Positions 23,001-31,254 of a DNA stretch of 33,499 nt are shown here, piece by piece. The notes beneath the pieces are model-generated. The model made no database searches and was not told the DNA's origin. It saw only the letters and a program-made list of their open reading frames with translations. This DNA is from Paludibacteraceae bacterium. Lineage in GTDB: Bacteria; Bacteroidota; Bacteroidia; Bacteroidales; Paludibacteraceae. The stretch spans positions 1 through 33,499 of the forward strand of contig JAKSKZ010000044.1 in NCBI GenBank assembly GCA_024401475.1. Reading direction: 5' to 3'. The translations under genes were made by a program, and so were the position numbers. Within the stretch, counting starts at the first letter, position 1, and each line of letters begins with the position of its first letter.

Positions 23001-23953
23001 ATTTGCCCAATACGGTTTCGGAGATTGCGCCTGCTGCATTTGTGGGTAATTCGTTGACTTCTATAAAAGCTCAAAAGGGTGGCGCCTATCTCTCTGAAGA
23101 TGCCAACGGCTCTTCCTGTAATGCGCTTTATGCTGATGGGGGGGCGACGTTAGTTTTTGCCATCGATTCTCGAATAACCAATCTTGTGACAACGGTAGGG
23201 GCCTACTCTTTGGCGGGGGCGAATATAGCCAACTTGAATATTCCATCAACGGTGGAGATGATTGGGAATTCTTCTTTTGCCGATGCCTCTATCACAAACA
23301 TCTATTCCGCTTCCATTGCACCTATTCCGGCTGACGCTTTCTCTCCAACTGTCAAGGCAAAGGCCAATGTTTATGTCTCTAGCGAAAGTGTGAAGAGAGT
23401 CTTTGTCGCTGCTGGTTTTGCTGAAACGAAAATCACCGTGGCCGACGGAAAATGTGGCGATAATCTCTTTTATACTATAAAACGTAATAAGTTGACAATA
23501 TTCGGAGGTGGTGAAATGGACGATTATGATACAGTTGCCGCCCCTTGGCAGGATGCCGCTCCTTCTATCTCCTCAATTGTTTTCATAGGCGATGCCATTA
23601 CAAAGATTGGAGCGCATGCGTTTGAGGATTCTCCGTTGAAGGGAGAATTGGCAATCCCATCTTCTGTTTCTATCATTGGTGAGAACGCATTCTCTTCTTC
23701 TGCTGCGATAACCGTAGTAAAGTCTTTGTCCCAGACGCCGCCAGTATTGTTCAACGGGACTTTCCCTGATGAAGTTTATGAAAAAGCATCATTGGTGGTG
23801 CCAGTTAATGCAAAAAACATATACTCAACCTCTGTCAATTGGGAAAAATTTGGAGCTATGAAGGATGAAGAGGAAAGTAGAAATCCGTATGATTTGAATA
23901 GTGATAATAAGGTCAATGCTAATGATGTGATATTGCTCCTTAAGAATTTTTAA
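20036..23953 (+). CDS. Large BspA-like leucine-rich repeat protein with single dockerin-like tail (1305 residues)
   Basis: A secreted surface protein; signal peptide about 1-24 (ending NLNA). It has six BspA header modules, each of the form CGxxLxWxxxxxLTIxGxGxM followed by leucine-rich repeats, at about 29, 309, 495, 667, 906 and 1140. Headers include CGENMNWSL, LLNWKF, CGNTLSWEI, CGDNASYLL and CGDNLFYTI. The last 23 residues (NPYDLNSDNKVNANDV...) contain one dockerin-type calcium loop, DxNxDxxVNxxD; ordinary dockerins have two. The protein is colinear with the 1504-residue protein at 26728-31242. An antisense open frame of 237 residues within it is a shadow. It probably functions as an adhesin held at the surface by its dockerin-like end; that is inference. 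Confidence 0.85.
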   Translation: MKEFGKSFWVLVSLFLMSIANLNAEVVGTCEWSYEARVLVIKACPGIESGVLEPAKVPTDTVDIVKCYPYLKYRNQISRIIIYPGVTKIGAYAFSNLPLLQEVSFLGTSTLTSIGAYAFAYTPFFESIMLDESNDRVYGLPAPVREIGDFAFAESALNSFEVPDSCVWLGRGIFIGSYVKDIASFSKNFKVSEDGNLLLDETGSEIIAAVTGLTSLQIPDGVRTIRSGAFYNNVKLTSISGGKDLVSIESMAFEGATSLKSICLSGEKEVVIGENAFDVSINANCVATASNEKTVANLSGQISQAYSRVCGENMNWSLSDDKTILYITGSGRMYDFEKSAPWYPLNKFVTAVNFSGKCLSIGKNAFYGMSRLSKISGDLAEIAEVGDSAFMNVAALTNLVLDSFPALSVIGGSSFSNLKSQQITIPHTVASIGDNALNGTSLLKIYDNSVADISPEQFSETQKKSCVVYVTTSAQKEKYVKTGLPSSNVFVVNCDNDEGLLNWKFDAEKGKLTISGTGEIYDYGEGKYPWESIKLKIREVEIPLASTVIPAHAFSGCVSLSSIHHEGMPDISNVNVIGSNAFENADFHEFTLSSALKTIGKNPFAGNLNLKKINVATLAFNDGDKIVGLSKDNVQIHVVSEDSNVANEIYQFFKVTSNFEYVFYKNCGNTLSWEIVSGMLIIRNTSNNRLPCAMWNFSSADQLPWAAYRTSITSVRLPDKLTNISPYAFQGCPNLKSINIPLTVDEIGAYAFDSTAITQIHIPASVSSIDAWGVNSIKKISVDPANSRYTSRNAEGEEVNMLLDKSNVELHVCPPSTTTISFPKTLTSVGKFAFNGAVGKLFIPASVKTMNSWPLWAAELYVSNEPTAYAIVPDSLKKVKVYATTQSVMDAYKTMGFSNVSLLASCGDNASYLLDRGLLTIFGSGTVSSHPWSVNAASIRRVVVEKGITSLCPEAFKGCSSLSSLSLPDGLESIGASLIEGCSALKSLYLPNTVSEIAPAAFVGNSLTSIKAQKGGAYLSEDANGSSCNALYADGGATLVFAIDSRITNLVTTVGAYSLAGANIANLNIPSTVEMIGNSSFADASITNIYSASIAPIPADAFSPTVKAKANVYVSSESVKRVFVAAGFAETKITVADGKCGDNLFYTIKRNKLTIFGGGEMDDYDTVAAPWQDAAPSISSIVFIGDAITKIGAHAFEDSPLKGELAIPSSVSIIGENAFSSSAAITVVKSLSQTPPVLFNGTFPDEVYEKASLVVPVNAKNIYSTSVNWEKFGAMKDEEESRNPYDLNSDNKVNANDVILLLKNF

Positions 23954-24152
23954 TGGCATTATGACCTAAAATCTTATAATTTGTCTTTCTGTATAGACGG
24001 ATATTTTGGTAAAAATGAATTATCAAGAGGTATGTCATCGCCTTCAATTACCTTGTTTAATGTTTGTATTGGGTAAAATCATTGTATTTGCACAATTTTT
24101 ATATTTAACGAGTCGAAAGAAAAAGGCTATGTCCTCCTTTATGACAGACAAT

Positions 24153-24235
24153 CTGGCTGGAAGCCAGTCCTAGTAGTAACCGGGCACGGAGTGCTCGGTG
24201 GAGGAACAGATGGTGGCCAGTGGTTGGAAGCCACT
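24153..24235. repeat. Three hairpins with identical GGA loops upstream of an Rpn-type gene
   Basis: CTGGCT-GGA-AGCCAG (24153-24167), CCGGGCAC-GGA-GTGCTCGG (24180-24198) and AGTGGTT-GGA-AGCCACT (24219-24235) are three stem-loops with different stems and the same loop. A possible GTG start of the Rpn frame at 24198 falls inside them and is unlikely to be used. The rest of the gap 23954-24296 is AT-rich; I see no terminator for the BspA-like gene. Confidence 0.7.
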
Positions 24236-24296
24236 ACTTTCCAATTCATTAGAAAGCATAGCCAAGAAAAAATATGTTTTGTTAATTTGCAAAAAG

Positions 24297-25232
24297 ATGG
24301 AAAAAGAACAGAAGAGGGGAGTTTTTATTGACCTCCGCACGGACTTCGGTTTTAAACGCTGTTTTGGAAGCGAGGTGACGATGAGATCTTTTTTGAACGT
24401 GATGCTAAGCGAAGATTACGGCATCATCAAAAGTGTTAAATTTGAGAACGTGGAGAACCCGCCCGAGAGAAGAGAGGGCAAGGGTGTCACCTTCGACCTG
24501 CGTTGCACCACCGACGACGGCACCGACATCCTGATCGAGATGCAGAATTATTCCCAAAGGCTTTTCAAAACAAGGGCGAACTACTATCTTTGCCGATTGA
24601 TGAACCGTCACATAGTGCAAGGATTCAAATGGAACGGGACGCAGGACATCCCCCGGCTATTGGGCATATTCATACTGAACAAGCCAGTCGAAGGCGTTGA
24701 CAAGCTCATCACCCGTACGGCAGAGTTCGACATGGACACCCGCACCGAGTTTTGGGACAGGATGCGAAAATACTTTGTCTCGCTCGCCCATTTCGGCGAG
24801 ATTGACCCCGCGCACATGACGGAGAAGCAAGTCTGGATAAACACGATAAAAAACATAGGCACGATGGAAATCATAGACCCGCACGTATATGAGGTGGCCG
24901 ACGAAGGCCTCTTGGAACTGATAGAGAAGGCCCGAGTCTCAGCGTTGACCCCCGAGGAGTACGCTCGCTACGAGGCCGAGTTGAAGATCATTGGCGACGA
25001 AGGCTCCGCCGAATGCTACGGCTATGACCGCGGCATAAAGGAGGGTCGTGCCCAGGGTCGAGCAGAAGGCGAAGCCATAGGACTTGAAAAAGGCAAATTT
25101 CAAGAGCAATGCGTCATCGCCACCCGCCTTGTTCAGAAAGGCTTCGACGATGCCACCATCCTCGACCTCTGTCCTTTGCTGACACCCAAAGAACTCGACG
25201 ACATCCGCAGTTCGCAAACTCCCCAGCACTGA
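24297..25232 (+). CDS. Rpn family recombination-promoting nuclease (PD-(D/E)XK transposase-like), second subfamily
   Basis: A 311-residue protein from the ATG at 24297. An open frame runs back to a GTG at 24198, but that extension crosses the hairpins and has no family likeness. The N-terminus FIDLRTDFGFKRCFGSEV is typical of the PDDEXK_2 subfamily. The core shows Asp67 (TFDLRC) and Glu81-x-Gln83 (ILIEMQNY). The C-terminal half has YDRGIKEGRAQGRAEGEAIG and ends with the ATILDLCPLLTPKELDDI helix pair. GC content is clearly higher than in the flanking BspA genes, which suggests a different history. From codon 181 onward the sequence is duplicated downstream (see the repeat units). The gene itself appears intact. 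Confidence 0.85.
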   Translation: MEKEQKRGVFIDLRTDFGFKRCFGSEVTMRSFLNVMLSEDYGIIKSVKFENVENPPERREGKGVTFDLRCTTDDGTDILIEMQNYSQRLFKTRANYYLCRLMNRHIVQGFKWNGTQDIPRLLGIFILNKPVEGVDKLITRTAEFDMDTRTEFWDRMRKYFVSLAHFGEIDPAHMTEKQVWINTIKNIGTMEIIDPHVYEVADEGLLELIEKARVSALTPEEYARYEAELKIIGDEGSAECYGYDRGIKEGRAQGRAEGEAIGLEKGKFQEQCVIATRLVQKGFDDATILDLCPLLTPKELDDIRSSQTPQH

Positions 25233-25507
25233 AAACGCAGCATCCAATAGCCTTGTTGTAAGGGCTATGGATAATTTTGATTTGCCGTTCCCCAAAGGGC
25301 TGAAAGCCCGATACCTAATAGCCTTGCCCGTAAGGGCAAGGTGAGTGTAGCGGAGGACGAGGTTCGAGCCCTCCTCCAACCATGATGGAGGTGTTTGTGC
25401 TTCGTAAACGAACATCCCGTCGAACCCCTGTAGGGGCGATCCCTTGTGGTCGCCCATTTATGGGGTATGTCCTGCCACCATATTCGGGCATTTACCCTTA
25501 ACGATAA
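24839..25507 (+). repeat. Tandem unit A: 3' end of the Rpn-type gene plus 275 bases of hairpin-rich flank
   Basis: The 669-base unit starts in the Rpn gene (AAACACGATAAAAAACATAG) and runs through its stop and a flank with several hairpins (GGGCTGAAAGCCC, CCTTGCCCGTAAGGGCAAGG, CCCCTGTAGGGG). It is repeated at once as unit B. Confidence 0.9.
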
Positions 25508-26186
25508 AAACACGATAAAAAACATAGGCACGATGGAAATCATAGACCCGCACGTATATGAGGTGGCCGACGAAGGCCTCTTGGAACTGATAGAGAAGGC
25601 CCGAGTCTCAGCGTTGACCCCCGAGGAGTACGCTCGCTACGAGGCCGAGTTGAAGATCATTGGCGACGAAGGCTCCGCCGAATGCTACGGCTATGACCGC
25701 GGCATAAAGGAGGGTCGTGCCCAGGGTCGAGCAGAAGGCGAAGCCATAGGACTTGAAAAAGGCAAATTTCAAGAGCAATGCGTCATCGCCACCCGCCTTG
25801 TTCAGAAAGGCTTCGACGATGCCACCATCCTCGACCTCTGTCCTTTGCTGACACCCAAAGAACTCGACGACATCCGCAGTTCGCAAACTCCCCAGCACTG
25901 AAAACGCAGCATCCAATAGCCTTGTTGTAAGGGCTATGGATAATTTTGATTTGCCGTTCCCCAAAGGGCTGAAAGCCCGACACCCAATAGCCTTGCCCGT
26001 AAGGGCAAGGTGAGTGTAGCGGAGGACGATGTTCGAGCCCTCCACCAACCATGATGGTAGTGTTTGTGTTTGCCCATCTTTCGTAAACGAACATATCGTC
26101 GAACCCCTGTAGGGGCGATCCCTTGTGGTCGCCCATTTATGGGGTATGTCTGCCACCATATTCGGACATTCACCCATAACGATGAA
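25508..26186 (+). repeat. Tandem unit B: second copy of the Rpn tail and flank
   Basis: From 25508 to 25980 I see no difference from unit A (473 bases, offset 669). After that the flank differs by more than ten substitutions and a ten-base insertion (TGCCCATCTT near 26073). The sudden drop suggests recent conversion of the first part. Confidence 0.9.
25509..25901 (+). pseudogene. Truncated copy of the Rpn-type C-terminus
   Basis: The frame NTIKNIGTMEIIDPHVYE to SSQTPQH repeats the last 131 residues of the gene at 24297-25232 exactly, without the nuclease core. It stays open upstream to 25446 but with unrelated residues. It has no catalytic residues, so it is a remnant created by the tandem duplication, unless the tail is made as a separate peptide. 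Confidence 0.8.
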
Positions 26187-26330
26187 AACAACGATAAAAA
26201 ACTGAAAACGCAGCACCCAATAGCCTTGTTGTAAGGGCTATGGATAATTTTGATTTGCCGTTCCCCAAAGGGCTGAAAGCCCGACACCCAATAGCCTTGT
26301 CCGTAAGGGCAAGGTGAGTGTAGCGGCGGG
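26187..26330 (+). repeat. Tandem unit C: flank only, Rpn tail precisely missing
   Basis: AACGATAAAAAAC is joined directly to TGAAAACGCAGCACCCAATA. Compared with units A and B this removes 375 bases (equivalent to 24855-25229), with AC present at both ends of the gap. The rest matches the start of the A and B flanks and fades out at about 26330. Confidence 0.8.
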
Positions 26331-26375
26331 CCTCGTGTCCGCCCGGGCCTCGTGTCCCCCAGACCTTGTGTCCGC
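26325..26375. repeat. Short tandem GGCCTCGTGTCCGCCC repeats
   Basis: GGCGGGCCTCGTGTCCGCCC is followed by two degenerate copies (GGGCCTCGTGTCCCCC and ACCTTGTGTCCGCCC). The next 150 bases are strongly pyrimidine-rich on this strand and hold no gene. The first copy can fold (GGCGG/CCGCC) and resembles the hairpin after tatC. Confidence 0.6.
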
Positions 26376-26564
26376 CCTCTCATCTCCGTCCCATCCCATG
26401 CCTCGTCTCCGCCCTCGCCTCCCATTTCCCTCATCTTGTCGATTAAAATCCCCCTCCTGTCTATTTTCTGCCTCCATCCATTGCATAAATATTCCCTCCC
26501 ATTGCATATTGAAAAATCTTTTCAAAAAAAAATCCAAACCCTTTCGTCTTTATTGATTATTGTC

Positions 26565-26572
26565 TATCTTTG
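26565..26572 (+). promoter_or_regulatory. Promoter -7 box (TATCTTTG) of the 1504-residue BspA-like gene
   Basis: TATCTTTGC with a TTTC at 26542-26545, 19 bases upstream, as possible -33 element. The leader to the ATG at 26728 is about 150 bases and contains a weak relative of the TAGAGGTC motif (ATATAGGTCTTCTTAAA near 26603). Confidence 0.6.
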
Positions 26573-26727
26573 CTCCCAAGTAGGGTTTAGTGGGTTTGAA
26601 CCATATAGGTCTTCTTAAACTTCATCCTCATAGAGAGTTATGTGATGAGGGTCGCTCCCTCCAGTGTACATTTAATGATGAAATTTATTTTATAGTTAAT
26701 ATTTTGTTGAACTAAAACAATCAAAAA

Positions 26728-29700
26728 ATGAGAAAATTAAAATCATTTTGGGCACTATTGTGCTTATTGTTGGTTTCGTCCTCGTCTTCGGTGGTCTTTG
26801 CAGCTTCTGACGACATGGGTACGGTTGGTTCTGGTACTTGGATTTTTAGTGCCAGCACTGGTAAACTTTTGATTAACTGTCCAGGCTCAATGGGTACATC
26901 AACACCTGGATGGCGTACTTCTTCTAATTTCGCATTGACCGATATCAAATCGGTTGAAATAGGAGAGGGTGTGACGGATATTGCTGCAAACGCTTTTTAC
27001 CAATGTCGTAATTTGACCTCGGTCACAATCAAGGGTTCTATTACGAACGTTAAGGAAAAAGCATTTAGAGAATCGGGAATTACCTCTATTTCTCTTCCTT
27101 CAACGGTTAAGACTATTGGTGAAGATGCGTTTTGGAACTCTCAACTTACATCTTTCAACGTACCTGCTAGTTGTACTTCGATTGGAACGTCTGCTGTGAC
27201 GACTTCAAAAATCTCTAAATTTACTTCTAGTTCGACATCGTTTGGCGTTGGTTCGGATAATGAGTATTTGTATCAAAAAAGCAATGGTAAAATCATTTCT
27301 GGATCTGCTACTATTACCTCTTTGAGTTTGGGTGAAGAGGTGAAGTCAATAGGTGATTATGCATTTAGCTATGCAACAAAATTGACTACTATATTGAATG
27401 GAAAAAATTGTACTTCTTTTGGTGAAGCTGCGTTTCAATCCTCATCAGCTTTGAAGACCATGTACTTAAATGGTTCGGCAGCAACATTTGGTGATTCTGC
27501 GTTCCCTTCGACTATTAAGTCTACTTGTATAGCTACATGTGTTAATTCTACTACTGTGACTAACTTGAAAAAATATGTTGATCAAACATATAGTGCAGTT
27601 TGTGGTACTGATTTGTGGTGGCGAGTTTATGAAGATCAAACCACTTTGCGTTTTATTGGCTCTGGATCAATGACTAGTTTTGCGTCTTCAACTGCTGCTC
27701 CATGGAATGGTATCAAGTCAAAAATTAAGACAATTAGTTTCGGTAGTGCAGCTACTTCTATTGGTAATTATGCTTTCTACGGCATGTCAAATCTTACAAC
27801 TGTAACCGGTTCTGTCAATGGTTTGACATCCATTGGAACATCTGCTTTCGAAAGCTGTTCTAAGTTATCAACTGTCCCCTTCTCTTCGATGACTGCGTTG
27901 AAGACAATAGGAATGGATGCGTTCTATGGTTCAAGCGCGTTGACTTCAGCTAATTTGTCTTATACAAAATTGACTACTCTTGGTCTTAGAGCATTTTGTC
28001 TATCTGCTATTTCTTCAGTTTCTTTGCCTTCTTCTGTTACAACTTTAAATGACTATTGTTTTGCTTCTACTAAGTTGACAACTTTTAGCCTGCCTTCTGC
28101 TGTTACTTCTATAGGTACAGGTATAGTGTATAACAATACGACATTAACAGCTATAACAGGCGGATCATCTACATATACGGTTTCTAATAATGGAATCTAT
28201 AAGGGCAATGTTTTAGTGCAAGGTTGTAAAAATACAGTTTTGAAATCTTCAACAACAGAGTTGGCATCTAGATCTTTATATGGACAAGGTATTACAGCTA
28301 TTACTATCCCATCTGCTGTTTCTACAATCGCTTCAGATGCATTAGCTGAAAATACTTTCACCAGCATTATAGATCAAAGAACAGATGCATCTAAAGTCAC
28401 TTTGACAACAAGTCATTTCAATGCTTCTACCAAGTCTTCATGTAAGGTTCAAGTAACTAGTAGTGATATAAAGACTAAATATACAGCTGCCGGTTTCACT
28501 GCTGCCAATGTCATGGTGACTTCTTGTGGAACAAACCTTACATGGTCATTTAATCCTTCTAATGGAGAATTGACTATTTCTGGTACAGGAACTACAATCA
28601 CATCTTATTCGTCAGCAGCATCTTACCCTTGGAATGCAATCAGAACTCAGATTAAGAAGGTGATAATTCCAACTTCTGTGACGAATATCCCTGCTTATGC
28701 ATTCGATGGTTGTACAAATCTTGCTTGGATTAATGCATCAGGTAGCGTTTATTTCAATAATGTTACCTCAATAGGTGATTATGCGTTTAGAAATACAGCT
28801 CTTACTAAAGCGTCAGGTTACAGTAATTTCTATTTGCCAACTAGTTTGAACACTTTAGGAGCCGGTGTATTTTCTGGATGTTCTTCGTTATCTACGTTGA
28901 CTATTTCGAGCAGTAATACAAATTTTGCTGCAAATGCAGGATGCATTACGAGCAAAACTGGAAAAACGCTTTATGTTGCATCGGGTGCTACGATTTCTGT
29001 GCCATCAACTGTCATAACTATAAATAGTAGTGCTTTCTCAACTGGTAACATTAAGACGCTTACAATCCCTTCTTCGGTTACTTCAATTAATACTAATGCG
29101 TTTAGCGGAGCTTCAAGTATCACTACTTTGAACTATGCTACGACTACAGCACCTACAAGTTATGGAAACCTAAGCAAGACAGGTTGTACCGTTCATGTGC
29201 AAATTGCTAACCAATCAAGCGCAAAAACTGTTTACAATTATTTCAAGACTACCAATAGTTTCTCTAACGTGGTTTATGACTATTGCGGTACTACCCTCAA
29301 GTGGGCTGTCGCTTCTAACAAGTTGACAATCACCAACTCTAACGAGGCTGGTTCAACAGGTGCAATGTGGGACTTCTCTGCTGCTGATGCTGCTAACATG
29401 CCTTGGTACTCAAGCCGTACAAGCATCACTACTGTTGCTTTCTCTGGCAACGTGACTAAGATCGGTGCTTATGCGTTCAGCGGTGCAACAAGCTTGTCGT
29501 CTATCACTCTCCCTACAGGATTGACTACAATTGGCAACTATGCTCTTCAAAGCACTAAGATCTCTTCTATCACAATCCCTGCGACGGTTTCGTCTATTGG
29601 CGTTTGGGGTACAAACAGCATCCAAACTGTTAAGGTGGAGGCTGCTAATGCTAACTATACTTCTCAAGACAAGGACGGCAACGAGTTGAATATGTTGATG

Positions 29701-31242
29701 GATAAGAGTGCTACTAATTTGTTCTTGTGCCCTTCAACTACGGCAAACGTAGCTCTTCCTAATACTATGACAACAGTTAATACTGGTGCGTTCAACGGCG
29801 CTGTAGGCAAGTTGACCATCCCTTCTACAGTTACGACAATGAACAGTTGGCCAACAAGTGCTGCTTCAATCCATGCTGCTAACGTGCCAACGGCCGCAAC
29901 AGTTCCTTCTACATTGAAGAGTGTTAAGGTTTATGCTTCTACTGCAACTGTACAGGATAAGTATAAGGGATTGGGCTTCACTAATGTTGTTGTAGGTAAA
30001 TCTTGTGGCTCTAACGCTTCTTACTTCTTCGAGAATGGTGTTCTTACTATCGTAGGTTCAGGTGGTGTTTCTTCTGCTCCTTGGTTGACAGATGCTAACG
30101 TCGGTGCCGCTAAGATTAAGAGAGTTGTTGTTGAGGCTGGTATTACTTCTATTACAGTGTCTAATTCTTTCAAGAATTGTGTAAACTTGACCAGTGTGAA
30201 ATTCCCAGATGGAATGACGAATCTTTATCCAAGTGCTTTTGATGGTTGTTTAAACTTGAAGAGTATAATAGTTCCTTCAACGTTTATCACGCAAAAAAAT
30301 TCAAATTCCGTATTTGCTAATTCAGGAGTCGAGAAGATTACAGTTCGTCCTTGTTCTGGAACTTTGTATGCAGCATCAACAGATGCAAACGGAGATGAAA
30401 AGAATATTTTGGTTTACGACCCAGCATCTACAGCTATTTTGAAGTATGCGGTGACTCCAGACATTCCATCTTTCGTTAAAGGTGTTGAAACTCAATGTAT
30501 AAAGACACAATCAGTTACAGACTTAAATATTCCAGCAAATGTGACTGAAATCAGAACTCGTGCCTTCTCAAATGTTACAATCAAGAATATTTACTCGGCA
30601 TCTACAGCTACAATCTCTTCAACTGAATTCGATGCAGATACGAAGAGCAAGGCTAATGTATATGTAGCTTCTGAAACTATCAAGGCTAAATTTGTTGCAG
30701 CTGGATTCACTGAGTCAAAGATTAAGGTGGCTACAGGTCGATGTGGTGCTGATATGTACTACTACGTAAATGGTAAGAAGTTGATCATCTTCGGTGGTGG
30801 TGCTATGTACACTGGTTCTTCTCTTGATAAGACATGGGGTGCCAAGGCTTCTACATTCACTTCTATCGAATTTAAGGGAACTGCCATCACTTCAATCTCT
30901 GCAAGCGCATTTGCTTCTTGCACAGCAGTGAAGGGTGCTATCGAGATCCCTGCTTCTGTAACTTCTATCGGTGCTGCCGCATTCGGTTCTGATTTGATCA
31001 CTAAGGTGACTTACAACTCTGAGACTCCTGCTGCAATGGCTAACAATGCATTTACTTCAAATACTTATGGCGCTGCTGCTCTCATCGTTCCTGATGCTGC
31101 AAGAGAGAAATTCCTCGACGCAACAGGTTGGGAGAACTTCGGTGGTGTTCAAACTAACGAAGAGGTTGCTAACCCTTATGATATCAACAAGGATGGTAAG
31201 GTTAATTCTCTTGATGTTAATGCTGTAATTAAAAATTTCTAA
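26728..31242 (+). CDS. Large BspA-like leucine-rich repeat protein with single dockerin-like tail (1504 residues)
   Basis: A secreted surface protein with signal peptide about 1-25 (KSFWALLCLLLVSSSS, ending VFAA). Six header modules lie at about 35, 291, 600, 853, 1093 and 1339 (for example CGTDLWWRV, CGTNLTWSF, CGTTLKWAV, CGSNASYFF, CGADMYYYV), each followed by BspA-type leucine-rich repeats rich in Ser and Thr. The tail NPYDINKDGKVNSLDV contains one dockerin-type loop with the DGxVN core. It matches the 1305-residue paralogue module by module. Codon use is patchy: about 29230-30150 and 30720-31200 prefer C-ending codons typical of highly expressed genes, while the rest is T/A-ending. A terminator follows the gene. 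Confidence 0.87.
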   Translation: MRKLKSFWALLCLLLVSSSSSVVFAASDDMGTVGSGTWIFSASTGKLLINCPGSMGTSTPGWRTSSNFALTDIKSVEIGEGVTDIAANAFYQCRNLTSVTIKGSITNVKEKAFRESGITSISLPSTVKTIGEDAFWNSQLTSFNVPASCTSIGTSAVTTSKISKFTSSSTSFGVGSDNEYLYQKSNGKIISGSATITSLSLGEEVKSIGDYAFSYATKLTTILNGKNCTSFGEAAFQSSSALKTMYLNGSAATFGDSAFPSTIKSTCIATCVNSTTVTNLKKYVDQTYSAVCGTDLWWRVYEDQTTLRFIGSGSMTSFASSTAAPWNGIKSKIKTISFGSAATSIGNYAFYGMSNLTTVTGSVNGLTSIGTSAFESCSKLSTVPFSSMTALKTIGMDAFYGSSALTSANLSYTKLTTLGLRAFCLSAISSVSLPSSVTTLNDYCFASTKLTTFSLPSAVTSIGTGIVYNNTTLTAITGGSSTYTVSNNGIYKGNVLVQGCKNTVLKSSTTELASRSLYGQGITAITIPSAVSTIASDALAENTFTSIIDQRTDASKVTLTTSHFNASTKSSCKVQVTSSDIKTKYTAAGFTAANVMVTSCGTNLTWSFNPSNGELTISGTGTTITSYSSAASYPWNAIRTQIKKVIIPTSVTNIPAYAFDGCTNLAWINASGSVYFNNVTSIGDYAFRNTALTKASGYSNFYLPTSLNTLGAGVFSGCSSLSTLTISSSNTNFAANAGCITSKTGKTLYVASGATISVPSTVITINSSAFSTGNIKTLTIPSSVTSINTNAFSGASSITTLNYATTTAPTSYGNLSKTGCTVHVQIANQSSAKTVYNYFKTTNSFSNVVYDYCGTTLKWAVASNKLTITNSNEAGSTGAMWDFSAADAANMPWYSSRTSITTVAFSGNVTKIGAYAFSGATSLSSITLPTGLTTIGNYALQSTKISSITIPATVSSIGVWGTNSIQTVKVEAANANYTSQDKDGNELNMLMDKSATNLFLCPSTTANVALPNTMTTVNTGAFNGAVGKLTIPSTVTTMNSWPTSAASIHAANVPTAATVPSTLKSVKVYASTATVQDKYKGLGFTNVVVGKSCGSNASYFFENGVLTIVGSGGVSSAPWLTDANVGAAKIKRVVVEAGITSITVSNSFKNCVNLTSVKFPDGMTNLYPSAFDGCLNLKSIIVPSTFITQKNSNSVFANSGVEKITVRPCSGTLYAASTDANGDEKNILVYDPASTAILKYAVTPDIPSFVKGVETQCIKTQSVTDLNIPANVTEIRTRAFSNVTIKNIYSASTATISSTEFDADTKSKANVYVASETIKAKFVAAGFTESKIKVATGRCGADMYYYVNGKKLIIFGGGAMYTGSSLDKTWGAKASTFTSIEFKGTAITSISASAFASCTAVKGAIEIPASVTSIGAAAFGSDLITKVTYNSETPAAMANNAFTSNTYGAAALIVPDAAREKFLDATGWENFGGVQTNEEVANPYDINKDGKVNSLDVNAVIKNF

Positions 31243-31254
31243 TAACAAATTTCT

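Noticed and set aside
22361..23074. 237-residue antisense open frame inside the 1305-residue BspA-like gene
   Set aside because: Arg/Gln-rich shadow of leucine-rich repeat codons; nothing independent supports it.
25608..26216. Minus-strand frames of 166-202 residues over the Rpn tail duplication
   Set aside because: They arise from the reverse complement of the duplicated Rpn tail and hairpin flank and recur at each copy; no family or start signal.
26300..26620. Two overlapping plus-strand frames (80 and 88 residues) in the pyrimidine-rich stretch
   Set aside because: Ser/Pro-rich translations produced by a C/T-rich low-complexity tract; no promoter, no domain.
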